This document shows positions 53,218 to 64,000 of a DNA stretch of 64,000 nucleotides, one piece after another. This DNA comes from Cenococcum geophilum 1.58. Taxonomy: Eukaryota > Ascomycota > Dothideomycetes > Gloniales > Gloniaceae. Within the stretch, counting starts at the first letter, position 1, and each line of letters begins with the position of its first letter. The translations under genes were made by a program, and so were the position numbers. The notes beneath the pieces were generated by a model. It had not been told where the DNA came from. It searched no databases and worked only from the letters and a program-made list of their open reading frames with translations. The stretch spans positions 1,300,428 to 1,364,427 of the forward strand of contig KV748212.1 of NCBI GenBank assembly GCA_001692895.1. Reading direction: 5' to 3'.

Positions 53218-55951
53218 AAGTTAAACCTAATCGTTAGATGGGGAGCGTTGGAGATTAGATGCAGATGAAGCAGTCCCGAGGCTTCTGTTCTGTCGCTCCC
53301 GCGTTGTTGTTGCTGCTGTTGCTGTTGCAGGAATGGACGTCACTCGATGCGAGCTTGTTGATGGTCGGTCATCCACCCCATAGGCGACGCCTACATCAAG
53401 GGAGTAACAAGAGACAGAGGGAGTTGCACGGGATGTTGTTGACTGTACTTGGAGTTGAACAGCAGTCACTGCAGGGTCGAAGGGGTGGTGTATCCGATCA
53501 GCGCGGGGCCTGGACTGAGCAGATGCACGTAAGCTATGTACCTTGAGCGCCTATCACAGCACACGCGGGGCATCCCCAGAGCTAAGAGTGGGCGGCGCGC
53601 AGTGCAATCATGGGCGTGGAGAACCGAGTTTTATCCGCTGTCATAGCTCCAGTTTTCGCTTGCTCTTCCTCGCGCCTCCCTTTCTTGTCCTGCACGACCT
53701 ATCTGGCAATCCCTCCAAGGTCTTATTAACTAACCTGGTAATGCCGTATCATCGAAAGCCTTTAGAAGAAAATACTTTCTAACCACCGAGAACGAACGCG
53801 ACGTTGGTGAGCACGTAAAAGAAAGAAAGCAGGTTAGTTCGATCGAATTTCTATTGTCCCAAGCAAAGTTTACTAACACAGTTGAGTAGATAGAGAAACA
53901 CCTACGGTGCACAAAATATAGGCCTACCGAAGAAGCCCAAGACGAGAGAAAATACTCGCATCAGTTCGAGAACGAACGGGAGATTTCGCGCTAGGAAGGA
54001 GGCTGCACCGGGCCACAATTCAGGCGGGCGAGACACTCGCAAAACAAACTGACGCGGTATGGAGACAAGTAGAGGTTAGATAAATAGTGCCCTGCGAAAT
54101 CCTATGGTTATTACAGATACAATCCGTCAATGCCCAAGTGGCCTACAGGCTACTAGGACCACCCCGATTGTAACCTTGCCTTACTTTACAATCTATCAAA
54201 ATGGAGTGTTAGCTTGACTTCACCGCCTGTCAATCGCTCAATTGACAAAGTTCTCCCTGAATCTCTAGCCTTCCACTCAAAACACTACCATCCTATCACT
54301 TTAGCTCTTCTTTTGAAGCTAAAAATGCATCTGCAAACTTCAAACTTCCTGGTCAATTTGATGCCCTTTCCAGAGAATAGGGAACAGAAAGCATAGCTCC
54401 ACAAAGTCCCGACCTCTTCTAACTTGGCTTTCTCATACCAATCGCTCGATTCGACAGTCTCACAATACATTTCCACTACATCTGACTTAAGAGACAAGAT
54501 TGGATTTAGGGCTTCACAGTGTTAAAGTGAGGCGAGCGCGTTCGCTTCAAGCAGAACAACTGGCCTGGGAGGATGATACGAGGATCTTCCTGGGCATTCA
54601 GCTCGTGCCAAGGCCGAAGATGTAGGGTAATTCATGCCTTCTTACTCAAATGGAGGATTCAGGATGAAGTGGGACAAGAAAATCGCGATACTGAAGTAGC
54701 GAAACGGCCTGACTTGTCACGATCACATATACCTGCAACAGATTCAAACCACTCCACCACAAGAACATCTCATTGAAGACAAGTACCTCTCATCGAATGT
54801 GTCAGCATGATATCCTACGATGAAGCGGAGATGTACAGAATTTTCTGACCAGCTCTCAGATACCTGGCTGTGTGCTAGTTCCTTCCATGACAGTCCCCTC
54901 TTGACTTCAGGGTCAGTGACATAAACTGACCAGTCGACCAAGACAACAAGGATCTGGAGACTCAAGAACGGGTTATTGCCGCAACAAAATCATTTTAGTG
55001 ATGCAGCCAATAATCCCGAAGCTGTTGGAGGAGCTGATGGACAGACTAGCTTAGAGGGACCGGAAAGGAGGGCGTTTTAGTGCTCGTTAATGGAAGAAAT
55101 ATCTCAGTGCAGTTCCAGGTAACTCGCGGAGATAAAGGATACAGGAGTGAGGACATGGCGTGGCCAATGAATGTGTCTGGGCCTGCTAAGACTAACAATG
55201 CGGTCATGAGTTTGTGGAATACATTAGAGAATAGAATTAACTCAGTTCTAAGGTTGCTGTATTACTATTGTACTGTTAAACAATAGGAATTAGTTTCTTC
55301 GTTTAATATTAAATGAAGCCTAGCTTTCCTCCACGGGCGCTAACGGGCCCAAAAAGCACATTATTTGATCGTTTGACGATCGAACAGCTGGATATATATA
55401 GGAATTGTAACGGTGTCTAAATCCGTTTGCGGAGGGTTAATAAAGAGGCCGAATCATAGGCACGCTAAAGCATCAAGTCAAATCGGGTCATCGGAAATAT
55501 TATTGCACAGTAGCAAGGGTTTTTCATTGTCCAAATCCCAGCCGCATTTCTCTTAGAGAATAGCGCGCTCCGATCCTACCGAGCCAGAGTGAGCTACTCC
55601 AAAGCTCTGGCTACCTGGGCTATTAAGCTAATAAAATATTTTATGAAAAGCGCCGTTGAGGGCACTATATGTTGGGTATCTCATGCGTTTATTACTTTTG
55701 GAAACTCCAGCTCCTTCATACCTTCGTTAAGCCGTCAGGTTGAATAGACGCCCTTCCAATGCATATGCAGCGATTAAAATCGTTTTGGTTGAAGTTAGCC
55801 TCCGGTTGAACCATACCACGGTGTTGAAAACTTCTCCCGGGTACGCCTTGCCAATGTTATGTTGAAAAATCTTTGGAAACTCCGATTGCACCAAGCCTTG
55901 TATAAGTGCTGTTGAACACCTCAAATGAAACGAGAGAGCTTGGGAGAAGAC
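53218..55951. other. long intergenic region without supported gene
   Basis: The first 400 bases are the upstream region of the large orphan gene, with a CAG/TTG-rich stretch near 53,300-53,335. From about 53,540 to 55,950 there are only short frames without domain features. A near-palindrome GATCGTTTGACGATCG lies at 55,368-55,383. The right end is the 3' region of MET13. Confidence 0.4.
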
Positions 55952-58092
55952 TTAGCTCTTCAGCTCGACACCATGAACGCTGCTCGTGATGGCATGGGCT
56001 GTGCCATTAATATGGGCAGCTGCACCATTGATAGCTGGTTTCTCCGTGGAATGATCGCCGTTGAGGGTTTCATTTCCATTAATGACCTCAACCGAGTGGA
56101 GAGGTTTCTCCATATATTCAACCTGAAGACCGTTGAATAAGGGGAAAATGCCATGAGGCACACGGAAGTCGTTATGAACTAGGACATGGCATTAGCATAC
56201 CAAATAAATAGTGTCTGACTCTGATTACCGTACCAATGTTGACGAGATACCAGGTATCCATCAGATCCTCAATAACATAGCGTGAAGGGCTTGAAGAAGG
56301 GTAGCAGTTCGCCCAGTCCTGGCCTAGACGGAAGAACTCATCCTTCCAGGCAAGGAAGCTGACAGTCTCGACAATTGTGGGTTGCACAATCTCTTTGCCA
56401 GGGAAGACACCCCATGTCACCGCATTCGGTCCATCCCCAGGTGCGTTAGTCTTCAGGTCGCCAGCTTTGTTTACAGCGTAGTAAGTAATATCTGGATCCC
56501 GTTCAATCCTAGTGAGGACCTCTGCGATATATTCTGGTGAGATGAAGACTTCGAGGTAAGCCTTCTGGTATACATAGCCATTTCGAGGGCCCCAGCCATA
56601 CACCGGGTGAGATGATTTGGCCCCATCCACGGCGGGCTGGGAGTTTATTGTAAAGAAACCGCGTTGGTTGAGATCGGCCAAATCATCGTGAATAGTATCT
56701 GCCTCTTTCGAAATGGGTGCTTCGCTCCAAGGCAGACTGTCAAGCTTGCCGTTCATATAACGCACAAAAACATCAGCAATGTCCTTGATACAGATCGGCC
56801 TTCCCCAAAGCTTGATGTTTTGTTCGTTGGTGCCCTTCAAACCGACACCATACGCATCCAGCTCACCAAAGGCTGGAGAGCGCGCATCACCCCAACGACC
56901 GTTAGGAAACTCGTCCCAGTCTTGAGTACGGGCAATATAGGAGCGATTTCTGTTCCGCCAAAAGATCGGCCGAACATTCTCTTCTCTGCGGTTGAGAGCC
57001 AGAGAAGGTCTCCAGGGAAGTGGCTTCTCGAGCGGGGTTTCCATATCAGGTGTCAGCTCCAGTTCTTCCAAGACCATGCGGGTTGCTTGAGCGAGATTCA
57101 TGGTGTAGCTATTATGTTAGTTCTAATTCAAATCGTGTGTTTGCAGGATTGTGTGCTCACAAGTGTAAATGCAAGATGCCGGCTCCGATTAGTCTATGGC
57201 ACATCTCTGCCACCAAGCCCTTGCCCACTTCTCGCACCTCGACATCATCGTTCTTGATCGGTTCTAATGCCTCGATCCACGCTGGTGGGATGTGGCATTT
57301 CGTCCATGTCGCCCGTCTCATAAACGCCGCATAGGTGTGAATTGGCATGATACCAGGAATGATGGGAGTTGTAATACCCTTTGCTCGAACCTTCTCCACC
57401 CAGTCGAGGAAGATGTCGACATCATAAAACATTTGAGTGACGATAAAGGTAGCACCTACGTCAACCTTCTCTTTCAAATGGTCAAGAAGTAATTCAGGAT
57501 CCTCCTGATCCTCGCAACCTTCCGAGTAGCCTGCAACCCCGATGTCAAAATGGTTCCCATAAGTGTCCCGTATATATTTAACCAAGTCTTTAGCATAGCG
57601 GAAGCCGCCAGCTGTTGCCTCCCATTTCTCTTTTTCTCTTGGTGGGTCCCCTCGCAAGGCCAAGATATTTGTGCATCCAGACTTGTAGGCTTCCTTCAAG
57701 GCCTCATCGATCTTTGACTTCTCCATGTCGGTGCAGGTCAGATGCATGCATGTCTCAAGTCCATAGACAGATTGGGCGACCTTAACCATTTCGCAGGTAA
57801 GGTGTGAAAGGCGACCACCAGCACCCCATGTGATATCGATGAAGGAAGGGCCGAAATCGTGCATACGGTCCATGCCTATATAACATAAGTACAAGGTCTG
57901 TATAAGCGGAAATGCTCGCACTTACGGTCATAGAGATTTTGAACGCCCTATATTGAATGAAAATTAGCACTTGGTGGAGCCAATTGGAGAGCTAAATAGA
58001 CATACCTGAGCTGTCTTTGGCGGGAAGAACTCAAATGAGAATGTAGCCCGGTGCTCCCGCCTCGACTGCTCCAATTTCTGGGAGATATGCAT
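55952..58092 (-). CDS. MET13: methylenetetrahydrofolate reductase
   Basis: The enzyme reduces 5,10-methylene-THF to 5-methyl-THF for methionine synthesis. The start at 58092 reads MHISQKLEQSRREHRATFSF with EFFPPKT. A short exon gives GVQNLYDR. The catalytic TIM barrel runs from 57,921 to about 57,170 (FIDITWGAGGRLSHLTCEMV, GLETCMHLTCTDM, NILALRGDPPREKEKW, DIGVAGYSEGC, FIVTQMFYDVD, IIPGIMPIHTYAAFMRRA). An intron (GTGAGC...AATAG) joins LHLHF to YTMNLAQATRM. The regulatory domain follows (NVRPIFWRNRNRSYIARTQ, GRWGDARSPAFGELDAYGVG, WGRPICIKDIADVF, GFFTINSQPAVDG, VYGWGPRNGYVYQKAYLE, AVTWGVFPGKEIVQPT, YLVNI). The last exon (to 55952) adds an unusual tail of about 45 residues rich in Asn, His and Ala. 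Similarity in the regulatory half fits MET13 better than MET12. Confidence 0.93.
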
Positions 58093-58816
58093 GGTGAAGG
58101 GTGATTAGAATCAACTGGAGAAAATAGTCGCCCACGACTTCTCCACCGTCAAGAAAGAAGAGTCAGCTTCTGGCCTTGCTGGTAGTTTCTCGTACAGATT
58201 TGTTTTTGAAGAACGTTCGCCGGACTTCAGACAGTGGCTATGTCAGCTTACCCAGACGGCTGGAGAGGTTTTGTCCTCGCACTCCGCCAGACCCCGCTAT
58301 CCAAAGTATCGAACTCGGGCCCAACGATCAGCAAGCTGGCGATACATGNAGCACCAAACCTCGTAGTCTTTCCCCCAACTTCTTAAGTCAATTTTGCATG
58401 GAATATGGCTTTGTGTTAAGTCGGAGCAAGACCGGAGGCGAGCGATGACTGTTACCAGCAATGGTGCAGAAAGTCCGGCCCGCCAGTTGCGAAAAAAATA
58501 GGAAAATTGGTGGGGTGCATGCAGCCACCCTGCCCGCACGACCAACGAGAGCCCTGATGACTTCACGGCCAGACGCACCCCTTGCGAGTGTTGAAGCCCC
58601 ATTGGAGCGCCCTCCACGCGGGTTGGTTGGCTTCCCCTCAAAACTCCCTACGAGCGTCTGGTTGAGTTCGGAATTACCCTAAACGGCAACCCTGGGATAG
58701 CTTTCCCGGTCCGAAAACAACGAGGCCAGCAGCTCTACCAACTACACCGGCTTCACTTAACGTGTAGGAGCATCATCTAATCATCCTCTACTAACCAGAT
58801 CGTCTTTGTGAGGGCA
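58093..58816. promoter_or_regulatory. divergent region between MET13 and the isomerase-like gene
   Basis: About 720 bases, with one undetermined base at 58,349. It should hold the MET13 promoter. A stretch near 58,690-58,755 has tRNA-like words on the minus strand but no B box (see rejected items). No gene is called. Confidence 0.4.
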
Positions 58817-59577
58817 ATGGCAACCTCGTCCCACCGCATCGTTAGCGTAAGCTTAAAAATGTACTTCGACCTGTTCAACTCGATCAAATACGTTCAAGGC
58901 GTTTAGTAATTTGACGAGCTCGCATGGAACGAACGAGCAGATCTCTTCGCCGTGCCAGACTTCATCACCATCCTCGAAGCGGCGCGAATACTTGGATCCT
59001 CCCACATCATACTCGGCGCGCAAGACACCTTTTGGAAAGACGATGGGCCATACACTGGGGAGGTCTCGCCACGAGTGTTACAGCAGGCTGATGTTAACAT
59101 TGTAGAGATAGGCCATGCGGAACGGAGAGCAATGTTTAGGGAGACAGATGAGCAAGTTGCGCAGAAGGCTGGAGCCGCAGCAGAGCATGGTCTCATCCCG
59201 CTTGTCTGCATTGGCAAGCGAACACACCACAATATTGCCTCAGCAGCAGTTGGAATGGCTATTGAAGAGTGCCGCCCACAGGTCATGTCCGTCCTGGCCG
59301 CAGTTCCAGATGATGTGGAGGTCATCCTTGCCTATGAGCCTGTATGGTAATCGGCGCTAGCAAACCGGCGGATGCAAACCATGTGGTCAATGCTACAAAA
59401 GAACTGAGGAGAACGACAGAGAGCAGGAAGGGGACTACTAGGATAATGTATGGTGGAAGTGCAGGGCCTGGTACCTTTGCCAATATTGCACCAGGTGTTG
59501 ATGGCTTGTTTCTGGGGCGATTTGCCCACGACATTCAAAACCTAAAGCAAGTCCTCACTGAGGTTGGTGGTGCCTGA
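58817..59577 (+). pseudogene. triosephosphate-isomerase-like gene with two stops and one frameshift
   Basis: The frame from 58817 reads MATSSHRIVSVSLKMYFDLF, with the catalytic Lys in SLKMYFD. It continues VPDFITILEAARILG, HIILGAQDTFWKDDGPYTGE, the catalytic His in IGHAERRAMFRETDEQVAQK, LIPLVCIGK and the catalytic Glu in AYEPVW. It is interrupted by adjacent TAG TAA codons at 58904-58909. At TATGGTAATC (59342) the frame shifts by one base, after which IGASKPADANHVVNATKEL, RIMYGGSAGPGTFANIAPGV and DGLFLGRFAHDIQNLKQVL complete the barrel. All three active-site residues survive and no segment is missing, so inactivation is recent or the assembly is wrong here. The sequence resembles the second, divergent TPI-like family of fungi rather than the glycolytic enzyme; I infer a sugar-phosphate isomerase of minor metabolism. 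Confidence 0.82.
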
Positions 59578-61667
59578 AAAACCTCACAGGTATGACAATA
59601 TTCAGATCTCATTTCAACGCTCACATCCTCAAATCTGGTAATATCTTTCAGGGTAGAGATAGGCTTGACTACCTTACCTCCCCTGGTCCTAACATCGCAA
59701 CAAAACAGACAAGAAATTAATCACTGGCTCGTATAACAAGTGCTATATTTAAAAAGTAAGCTGGAGAGAAGATATGCTGCATCTTGATTGAAAAATCGGA
59801 GCAAGATGCAAACAAAGTGAACAACGTTTGGAGTTCCTAAAGTGCGTACATCTGTAATGTAATCATAATATTCTAAATGCATCTGAAGGTCAAGGGTTAG
59901 TTTCAAGGATGTAGAGCCATCAGGTGTCGTCGCCAACGATCTTCGCAATTGATGCTTTCAATGAGGCAAACCGATACATTCTTAAACCGAACTCCGACGG
60001 TGCTGCATCCTGACCGGAAATGTATATCTTGTCTCATGCATGCCACTCATGAAGATTTTAAGGCTTAGGTTATCTGCTGTTCTGTACCTATCATTGTTCA
60101 AGATTCATTTTGCGTTCCAGAAATCTTCCCGAGCCCTAGGGAAGATCCATTTTCTACCCCCGGCCTGTTGATTAATCATTAACATGCATTCACCTACCCA
60201 GCCTCCAGGAGCAGCATTGAAAAGGTGTTCGAAGTCTTAAATTCAGATAGATCTCTTGGCCCGTCCTTATCCGCCAAACCAACCCACCAGTGGTATGTCA
60301 GCGAAATTCCCAAACACTCCGGTTTTGCGGGACCCGACCTTATCTGCGTTTTGCAATTAGCGCCCGCATAGTCGCTGTGGCTATCTCTCTGTTTCTTGTC
60401 CTCTGAGTTATCAATATCCCTGCATTTTCCGATGTCGAAACAGTACCGGGGAATAGTCACCGCACTGCACTAGTCTCCCCAAGAGGAAATAACCTAGTAG
60501 CTACTTGAACCACTATTATAGTACGCAGTTTTGGTGGCGCACGCCCTTACGCTGGCGCATTGCTATGCGAGGATTCAATTGCTGTGACAAAGAGTGTTGG
60601 GAAGTATAGCGAGGCATAGCGAAGCTAGGGTCATCAGACTATGGAAACTGCATATAGTAACGGAAGGTCGAGCTTAGAGAAATATAGCAACCTCGGCACG
60701 TCTTAAAATGCGTCTCTGGTACTACGTAGGCGGCGCAGGTGCCAAAAAGTTTAATAGATTTATCGCTCAGTCCCGACAATGCCACCGAATAGGCAGCGAA
60801 GAATCCGAAGGCCTGCCTGGCTGCATATCTTCGGAAACGCCGACACTGTTTCAGTGATCCGAAATATCCGGCAGATAGTGGTTCCACGATGTTACTCTAT
60901 CGCTACGTACGTAGAAGCGTTGCGAGGCCCAAATATAGGCGTGAGAAGCGATAAGAGGGGGATTATGAGAAGAAAAGCCTTTGGGCTGGCTGTACTAATA
61001 AATTAGGACGACAGTGGAACGGGATTCGCTTTGATTGAGGGTGGGGAAAGGCGAACTTGAGATACGATTGAAAATGGCTGACGCCACCTATATCGGCAGA
61101 TGACTAATTACGATCAAAGAGGAAATATTCAGACATTGAATTGGCCATTTATATGGAGAAAGCGAAGAATTAGTATTTTCTTGCTTTGGTTGCGTTGGGA
61201 GTTTCGAGAATTTGGACTCAGCAAAAATACATTCAATATAGACCCCCAAACACCCGTTGGAGTATCTAGTAATATCTGGTGTGGAATTCCACAGGGCGTT
61301 CGTAATAGCTGAGGCCAGCAAAAGAGCCGACGGCAACTTTTGCCCACCGCCCTCGGCATGACGTATCTCGGATTTTAGAAGATACCCCCGAGACATCCCC
61401 ACATGATGCTTCTTCGTAACTTCAACTACTTAGTAGAGGATGAGTGATTTTGAGCCGCGGGCCGGTATAGCCAGCATGTCATTATAAAGGGCCAGGACTC
61501 CTTTATCCATGTTTTTAGAATCGTTTACTCGAAAGTCAATCAGAGGTGCTGAGATTCTTTTAAATAGCCATTGCGTCATCGCAGGCATTGTCTCCCCTCT
61601 TCTTCCACGCCTCCACAACCTCGTGAAGCTGTCTGATATTGTCGATTTCCACCGAGACAAAACAACC
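59578..61667. other. intergenic, no gene supported
   Basis: Two kb of ordinary composition. Short frames (for example 60,194-60,460 on the minus strand) show no domain, no membrane segment and no credible intron. The right end is the promoter side of the alcohol dehydrogenase gene. Confidence 0.4.
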
Positions 61668-62804
61668 ATGACTGAATCAACTACAAGCCCGCTGTCTGGC
61701 TTATGGAAACCTACGCAATTGCAGCAGATGTGGTATGGTCCCAATTCGGTGCAAAAGCACCTCTTGGAGACTCTACCCTCGCCCTCTTCCAAAGTATTCA
61801 TCATCACAGGAAACTCGCTAGCTACGAAGACATCCCTTATCCAGCAAGTTGAAGAATTGCTTGGGAAGGAGCGTCACGCGGGCACATTTTCCAATATTAA
61901 AGAGCATGCACCGGTGGCGCAACTGGATGAGGCGACTGAGCTCGTCGGAAAGGACCCCCATATCGATACTGTAATTAGCATTGGCGGAGGCAGCCCTATC
62001 GATTCAGCCAAGGCTATTTCGTACCGACTCCATGAAAAGACGGGGAAGTTTTTGTTCCATATATCGGTCCCGACAACGTTGAGTGCAGGCGAGTGCACCA
62101 TGATTGCAGGCTACACAAAGGAGGATGGTGTCAAGACAGGGTTGGTGGATACACAACTTGTGCCGCGTGTGGTGATATATGATTCGAAGTTCGCACTCGA
62201 AACACCGCCAAGGTTGTGGATGTCGACGGCACTGCGAGCATTGGACCATGCTGTAGAAACCATGTACCATCCGACCGCAACAGAGATACCAGCTCGCCAA
62301 ATGGCCCTGAATGCAGCTTCGTCGCTCTTTATCTACCTCCCAAAGTACAAGCGAGACCCTAAGAATGAAGAGTACATAACCAATCTCCAGCTTGCAGCGT
62401 TTGCATCGCTGGGCTTCTTCGGCACCAATTTTAAGGGCGGGCTTGGGCTGAGCCACACTCTCGGGTACGCTCTCGGGTCGCCCTATGGCATTCCCCACGG
62501 AATTACATCTTGCTTGACGCTGGGCCACGTTGTCAGATTGAAGGCAGAGGACCCGGCCAGTGCCGTGCAAATCGCGAGGATGCTTCCGTTCATCGGGCAG
62601 AGCAGGAGTGGCGACGATCGCGCAGATGCAGAGCGTGTAGGCGATGCAATTCTCCAGCTTGTAAGCAATCTTGGACTGGCAGCCAATTTGAAGCAGTACA
62701 AGGTTGGCGAGGGTCAGGTGCCCGTCATCACCAAAAGGGCCACTGGATCCGAGGGCGGCGAGCTTTACGATAAGGTGTCGCAACTTGTCAAGAGTCTCTA
62801 TTAG
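61668..62804 (+). CDS. iron-type alcohol dehydrogenase / maleylacetate reductase-like
   Basis: A single exon gives 378 residues. The start at 61668 (MTESTTSPLSGLW) was preferred to an in-frame codon at 61509, because the region before it is unlike the family. The nucleotide-binding motif is VISIGGGSPIDSAKAISY. It is followed by HISVPTTLSAGECTMIAGYT and VIYDSKFALETPPRLWMSTA. The metal-binding positions are visible as LDHAVETMYHP, GGLGLSHTLGYALGSPYGIP and HGITSC. This is group III of alcohol dehydrogenases, which includes maleylacetate reductase of aromatic-acid breakdown. The length is normal and all motifs are intact. Substrate cannot be fixed: no ring-cleavage dioxygenase or other catabolic gene is nearby. 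A cytosolic, NAD(P)H-dependent enzyme is likely. Confidence 0.88.
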   Translation: MTESTTSPLSGLWKPTQLQQMWYGPNSVQKHLLETLPSPSSKVFIITGNSLATKTSLIQQVEELLGKERHAGTFSNIKEHAPVAQLDEATELVGKDPHIDTVISIGGGSPIDSAKAISYRLHEKTGKFLFHISVPTTLSAGECTMIAGYTKEDGVKTGLVDTQLVPRVVIYDSKFALETPPRLWMSTALRALDHAVETMYHPTATEIPARQMALNAASSLFIYLPKYKRDPKNEEYITNLQLAAFASLGFFGTNFKGGLGLSHTLGYALGSPYGIPHGITSCLTLGHVVRLKAEDPASAVQIARMLPFIGQSRSGDDRADAERVGDAILQLVSNLGLAANLKQYKVGEGQVPVITKRATGSEGGELYDKVSQLVKSLY

Positions 62805-64000
62805 GATCGAGATATCACAATCTGCAACCCCGGTGTCGGAAACCTTAATAATACCAGGATTCATGAATGCCGATGTTACCGTTCTAGCAGTGTATTGGCT
62901 TGTGATGTGTTCGATGTTTTCGTGTATTGGAATTAACGTTGTTCGAGTAGGGCATGGCTCGGCATGGCTCGGCATGGCACCTCTTTGTGCGTCTCTTCCC
63001 CGCTGACGAAATAAGCCTTCTGATTACGTGCTGACTGTTTACCCATGTTCAACAAGCTTGTTGAGCGGCAGGGGGATAAAAGGTCACAGCAGCGCTGGCG
63101 TGCAGACACAGTAAGCTTTTGCGTGCGTGCATGCTGGCTGGCGGACTGGGCCCCGCGATGGCGGCATGGTGAACAGGGCCTTGGAAGCGGGGTTGATGCT
63201 CGTAGGGCTGACGATTCACGATCGGCCAAAGCTTGGGGCCGAGCCCTAGTTCCGAGCCACAGTCGCGGGGTTCCAGAAGCGATGGGCCTTTGTGGAGCCA
63301 TCGCACACTCGCGCGTCTGCAGAGGTGGTCTCATGCGTACTGTAGTCGCAAAAGAGGGTGAGCGGGGGTGGTTCCTTGGAAAACGGTAGAGAAGCTTTGT
63401 TCCATTGTTGGCCGACGCGCCCAGGGTTTATGCGGAGCAGATCCGCTGACGGAGTTCAAGGGGGCTCTGGGGAGCGATATCGGGACTAGCGAATTGTGCA
63501 ATCACGGGAAGATACAACCCACATGTATAGCTAAGTTACCGCTTTAGGCCGCGATTAGCGGTGAAACTTGATTAGGCTGATAAACATGCTTTTTCAGGCA
63601 GGTTTCCATGTACGGCGAAATTGGCGAAATGAGCAACCGCATGGCAGTTGGGGGACGCGGTGCACTGGATGCACTGGAGGCCTGTCGTTAAGGAGCACGT
63701 GGGCGGAGTGGATTGCTATCGGATGTGGTCCAGTGGTCAGCCAAGCGTCCCGTGCATTATTCATCTTCATTTGCTTGCATAATACCTGCCTGCCCTCAAA
63801 CAGAAAGGCGCTTCCGCACCTGCAGACCCTCGAGGCCCAATGAACAGCTGATGTGACCGGCGAGCAGCAGCGGCGAAAAGACGTGACACGACGCCGTGCA
63901 CGCCTTTCCGGGGTCTCTAACTAAACTATTCTCGATGGTGCGATCTACGGCGTCTTGGGCAGCTTTTGACGGCCTCGTTTACTTTGGGCCTGGACACTGA
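62805..64000. other. right-end intergenic, no gene supported
   Basis: The first part is the 3' region of the dehydrogenase. A 10-bp tandem repeat (GGCATGGCTC, nearly three copies) lies at 62,951-62,979. Frames at 63,045-63,389 and opposite are GC-rich mirror frames without protein features. A gene could begin beyond the window edge. Confidence 0.4.
62951..62979. repeat. 10-bp tandem repeat GGCATGGCTC
   Basis: Units at 62951, 62961 and 62971, the last differing at its end. Downstream of the dehydrogenase gene. Confidence 0.85.

Noticed and set aside
55368-55383. palindrome GATCGTTTGACGATCG as a regulatory site
   Set aside because: An isolated near-palindrome far from a start codon; nothing else supports a function.
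58690-58755. tRNA-like words on the minus strand (GTAGTTGGTAGAGC, then TGGCCTCG)
   Set aside because: The front resembles a D-arm, but there is no B box (GGTTCGANNCC) at the right distance and the acceptor ends do not pair. Treated as chance or a remote tRNA remnant.
62004-62975. 323-codon minus-strand frame
   Set aside because: It is the opposite strand of the iron-type dehydrogenase gene; Cys/His-rich by codon mirroring, with no family pattern.
63045-63389. 114-codon frame near the right edge
   Set aside because: GC-rich frame mirrored by an equally long frame on the other strand; Trp/Arg/Gly composition, no domain.

Overview
The window looks like nuclear DNA of a filamentous ascomycete (Pezizomycotina). 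A leotiomycete is my guess from the style of the proteins; I could not test it. Genes carry short GT-AG introns of about 50-110 nt with CTAAC-like branch sites. Housekeeping genes of ordinary base composition alternate with AT-rich, TpA-rich blocks of the kind left by repeat-induced point mutation (RIP).

Left part (1-24,900). A class I methyltransferase (718-1473, -), an unrecognised basic nuclear-type protein (1868-3595, -) and a multi-exon leukotriene A4 hydrolase/aminopeptidase (3998-6628, -). Next is a complete Mutator-like DNA transposon (6911-9661) with 191-bp terminal inverted repeats and an 8-bp target duplication. Then come a long-chain acyl-CoA synthetase (11003-13436, -), the ribosomal lysine methyltransferase RKM5 (14271-15314, +), a decayed type-B carboxylesterase (15346-17100, -), the Set3 PHD/SET chromatin subunit (19435-22533, +) and a membrane-anchored cupredoxin-like cell-surface protein (23077-24851, -).

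Middle (24,900-40,800). A nested pile of small inverted-repeat elements (26,284-27,202) and a decayed phosphate/GIT1-type MFS transporter (27,340-28,310) come first. They are followed by a conserved membrane protein (29025-29960, -), the ESCRT-II subunit VPS36 (30401-32388, -) facing the SAC3-domain protein THP3 (32707-34383, +), and the polarity scaffold BEM1 (36434-38556, +). Downstream is a tRNA-Glu(CUC) gene (39427-39568, -) carrying the usual anticodon-loop intron plus a second 49-nt insertion before the anticodon stem.

Right part (40,800-64,000). A 6.4-kb AT-rich element (40868-47310) has inverted ends and a candidate 9-bp target duplication. It holds relics of a RecQ-like helicase (+) and a DUF6589-like protein (-) facing each other, and at least 19 exact copies of the 8-mer ATATCCGC/GCGGATAT whose orientation is mirrored about its middle. 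A small cysteine-rich secreted protein lies just outside it (47467, +). Then come a 1208-residue orphan with a C-terminal membrane segment (49591-53217, -), methylenetetrahydrofolate reductase MET13 (55952-58092, -), a disrupted triosephosphate-isomerase-like gene (58817-59577, +) and an iron-type alcohol dehydrogenase/maleylacetate reductase (61668-62804, +).

There is no obvious gene cluster. The genes are independent housekeeping functions: lipid activation, one-carbon metabolism, endosomal sorting, mRNA/transcription coupling, polarity and chromatin. The repeat-rich stretches are where the unusual structure lies.
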